Source: Acidimicrobiales bacterium | GTDB taxonomy: Bacteria > Actinomycetota > Acidimicrobiia > Acidimicrobiales > JABEUL01 | Reading direction: 5' to 3' | Assembly (NCBI GenBank): GCA_013044465.1 | Contig: JABEUL010000209.1 | Coordinates: forward strand, 1 to 5,030 | DNA length: 5,030 nt | Shown here: positions 4,541-5,030 of the stretch, piece by piece | Numbering within the stretch: the first letter of the stretch is position 1 | Layout: every line of letters begins with the position of its first letter | Made by a program: the position numbers and the translations under genes | The notes under the pieces: generated by a model | Seen by the model: the letters and a program-made list of their open reading frames with translations, nothing else | What the model was told of the DNA's origin: nothing | The model's database searches: none

Positions 4541-5030
4541 ATGACCTTAGCTTCTCTTCGATCGAGATTCTGGCTTGAGTTGGCCATGCAGGCTGGCAGA
4601 GTTGTATTTTGGCAGTACAGATATTACGACGATTCAATTGTTTACCACGCCAATGAAGAAGAGCTGAGTGATTTTGGGATTAATTACGACTCTATGAAAA
4701 TTGCCTTCACAGAGCGCGTGAAAACTATGGATCCAGCCGTTATTGCTATTTTGCGTGAGGCTCAATCAAATTCGTTCCTTAATAAAGAGCCTTTTGAGGT
4801 CGATTACAGTATTGTCGAGCCTGTTGGTAATACAAAGTGGATTTCAGCAAGAGCAATGCCAGTTGACTTAGATGACATTACGAAAGCTTCTTTAATAGGC
4901 GTAAGTTTTGACGTAACAGAGCTTAAAAAGGCCACTCTTGCACTTGCCCAGGCTAGAGAAAAGGCAGAACAGTCCAGCAAGGCCAAAAGTGACTTTCTAG
5001 CTTCATTTAGCCATGAAGTGCGTACTCCAT
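4541..5030 (+). CDS. PAS-domain sensor histidine kinase, 3' end beyond window
   Basis: The first 163 codons are visible. Residues about 8-130 form a PAS domain: it opens with FWLELAMQAGRVVFWQYR and ends with the PAC-like part, where TKWISARAMPV and GVSFDVTELKKA are typical. A Gln/Ala/Lys-rich helical linker (about 131-150) leads to the dimerisation and phosphoacceptor segment FLASFSHEVRTP, with His158 as the autophosphorylation site. No signal peptide or membrane segment precedes the PAS domain, so a cytoplasmic sensor is likely. The catalytic ATPase domain and any receiver domain lie outside the window; the H-box style is common in hybrid kinases. The ATG directly follows an in-frame TAA, so no upstream start is possible; AGAGGG nine bases upstream is a fair ribosome-binding site. 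By position it is host chromosome flanking the tRNA. Confidence 0.88.
   Translation, partial: MTLASLRSRFWLELAMQAGRVVFWQYRYYDDSIVYHANEEELSDFGINYDSMKIAFTERVKTMDPAVIAILREAQSNSFLNKEPFEVDYSIVEPVGNTKWISARAMPVDLDDITKASLIGVSFDVTELKKATLALAQAREKAEQSSKAKSDFLASFSHEVRTP

Noticed and set aside
4804..4986. Minus-strand 60-codon frame opposite the kinase
   Set aside because: It is antisense to the clear PAS/HisKA coding sequence.

Overview
The window looks like a chromosomal junction in an actinobacterium of moderate to low GC. An integrative element has been inserted at a tRNA-Arg gene. The actinobacterial assignment is inference. It rests on the style of the tyrosine integrase, the form of the glucose-6-phosphate dehydrogenase (N-terminal GATGDLA followed by HKMIFPALY) and the tRNA-Arg(CCU). 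No rRNA or other phylogenetic marker is present.

Layout from left to right. A complete glucose-6-phosphate dehydrogenase gene (zwf, minus strand, 96-1493) fills the first third. It is followed by about 920 bases without a convincing long gene (1494-2413). This stretch holds several clear inverted repeats and hairpins, a nested 46-bp palindrome centred at 1786/1787, and two possible very small minus-strand genes. Next come a 40-codon gene of unknown function and an overlapping excisionase-like helix-turn-helix gene (plus strand, 2414-2865). A complete tyrosine integrase runs convergently against them (minus strand, 2891-4051). Between the integrase start and the tRNA is an AT-rich stretch with an 11-bp-period direct repeat that resembles integrase arm-type sites. 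A complete tRNA-Arg(CCU) with encoded CCA (minus strand, 4188-4263) follows. Beyond the tRNA is a 277-base gap, then the first 163 codons of a PAS-containing histidine kinase (plus strand, 4541 to the window end).

How the parts fit. The integrase lies just beyond the 3' end of the tRNA and reads away from it, the usual order for an element that recombines into the 3' part of a tRNA gene and rebuilds it. On that reading 4188-4263 contains one element end (attL-like), the element extends leftwards, and the kinase side is host chromosome. No second copy of the tRNA 3' end was found by eye to the left, so the other end is probably outside the window or has decayed. Whether zwf is cargo or old chromosome cannot be decided here. 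By rough hand counts zwf is richer in GC (mid-50s percent) than int (high 40s) and the kinase region (about 40 percent).

The least expected features are regulatory-looking. They are a leader before the small ORF/xis pair in which one GGGAGGT segment can pair with either of two partners, the exactly concentric palindrome in the long gap, and a hairpin covering the Shine-Dalgarno and start of a possible 26-residue peptide upstream of zwf. All were found by reading and none is validated.
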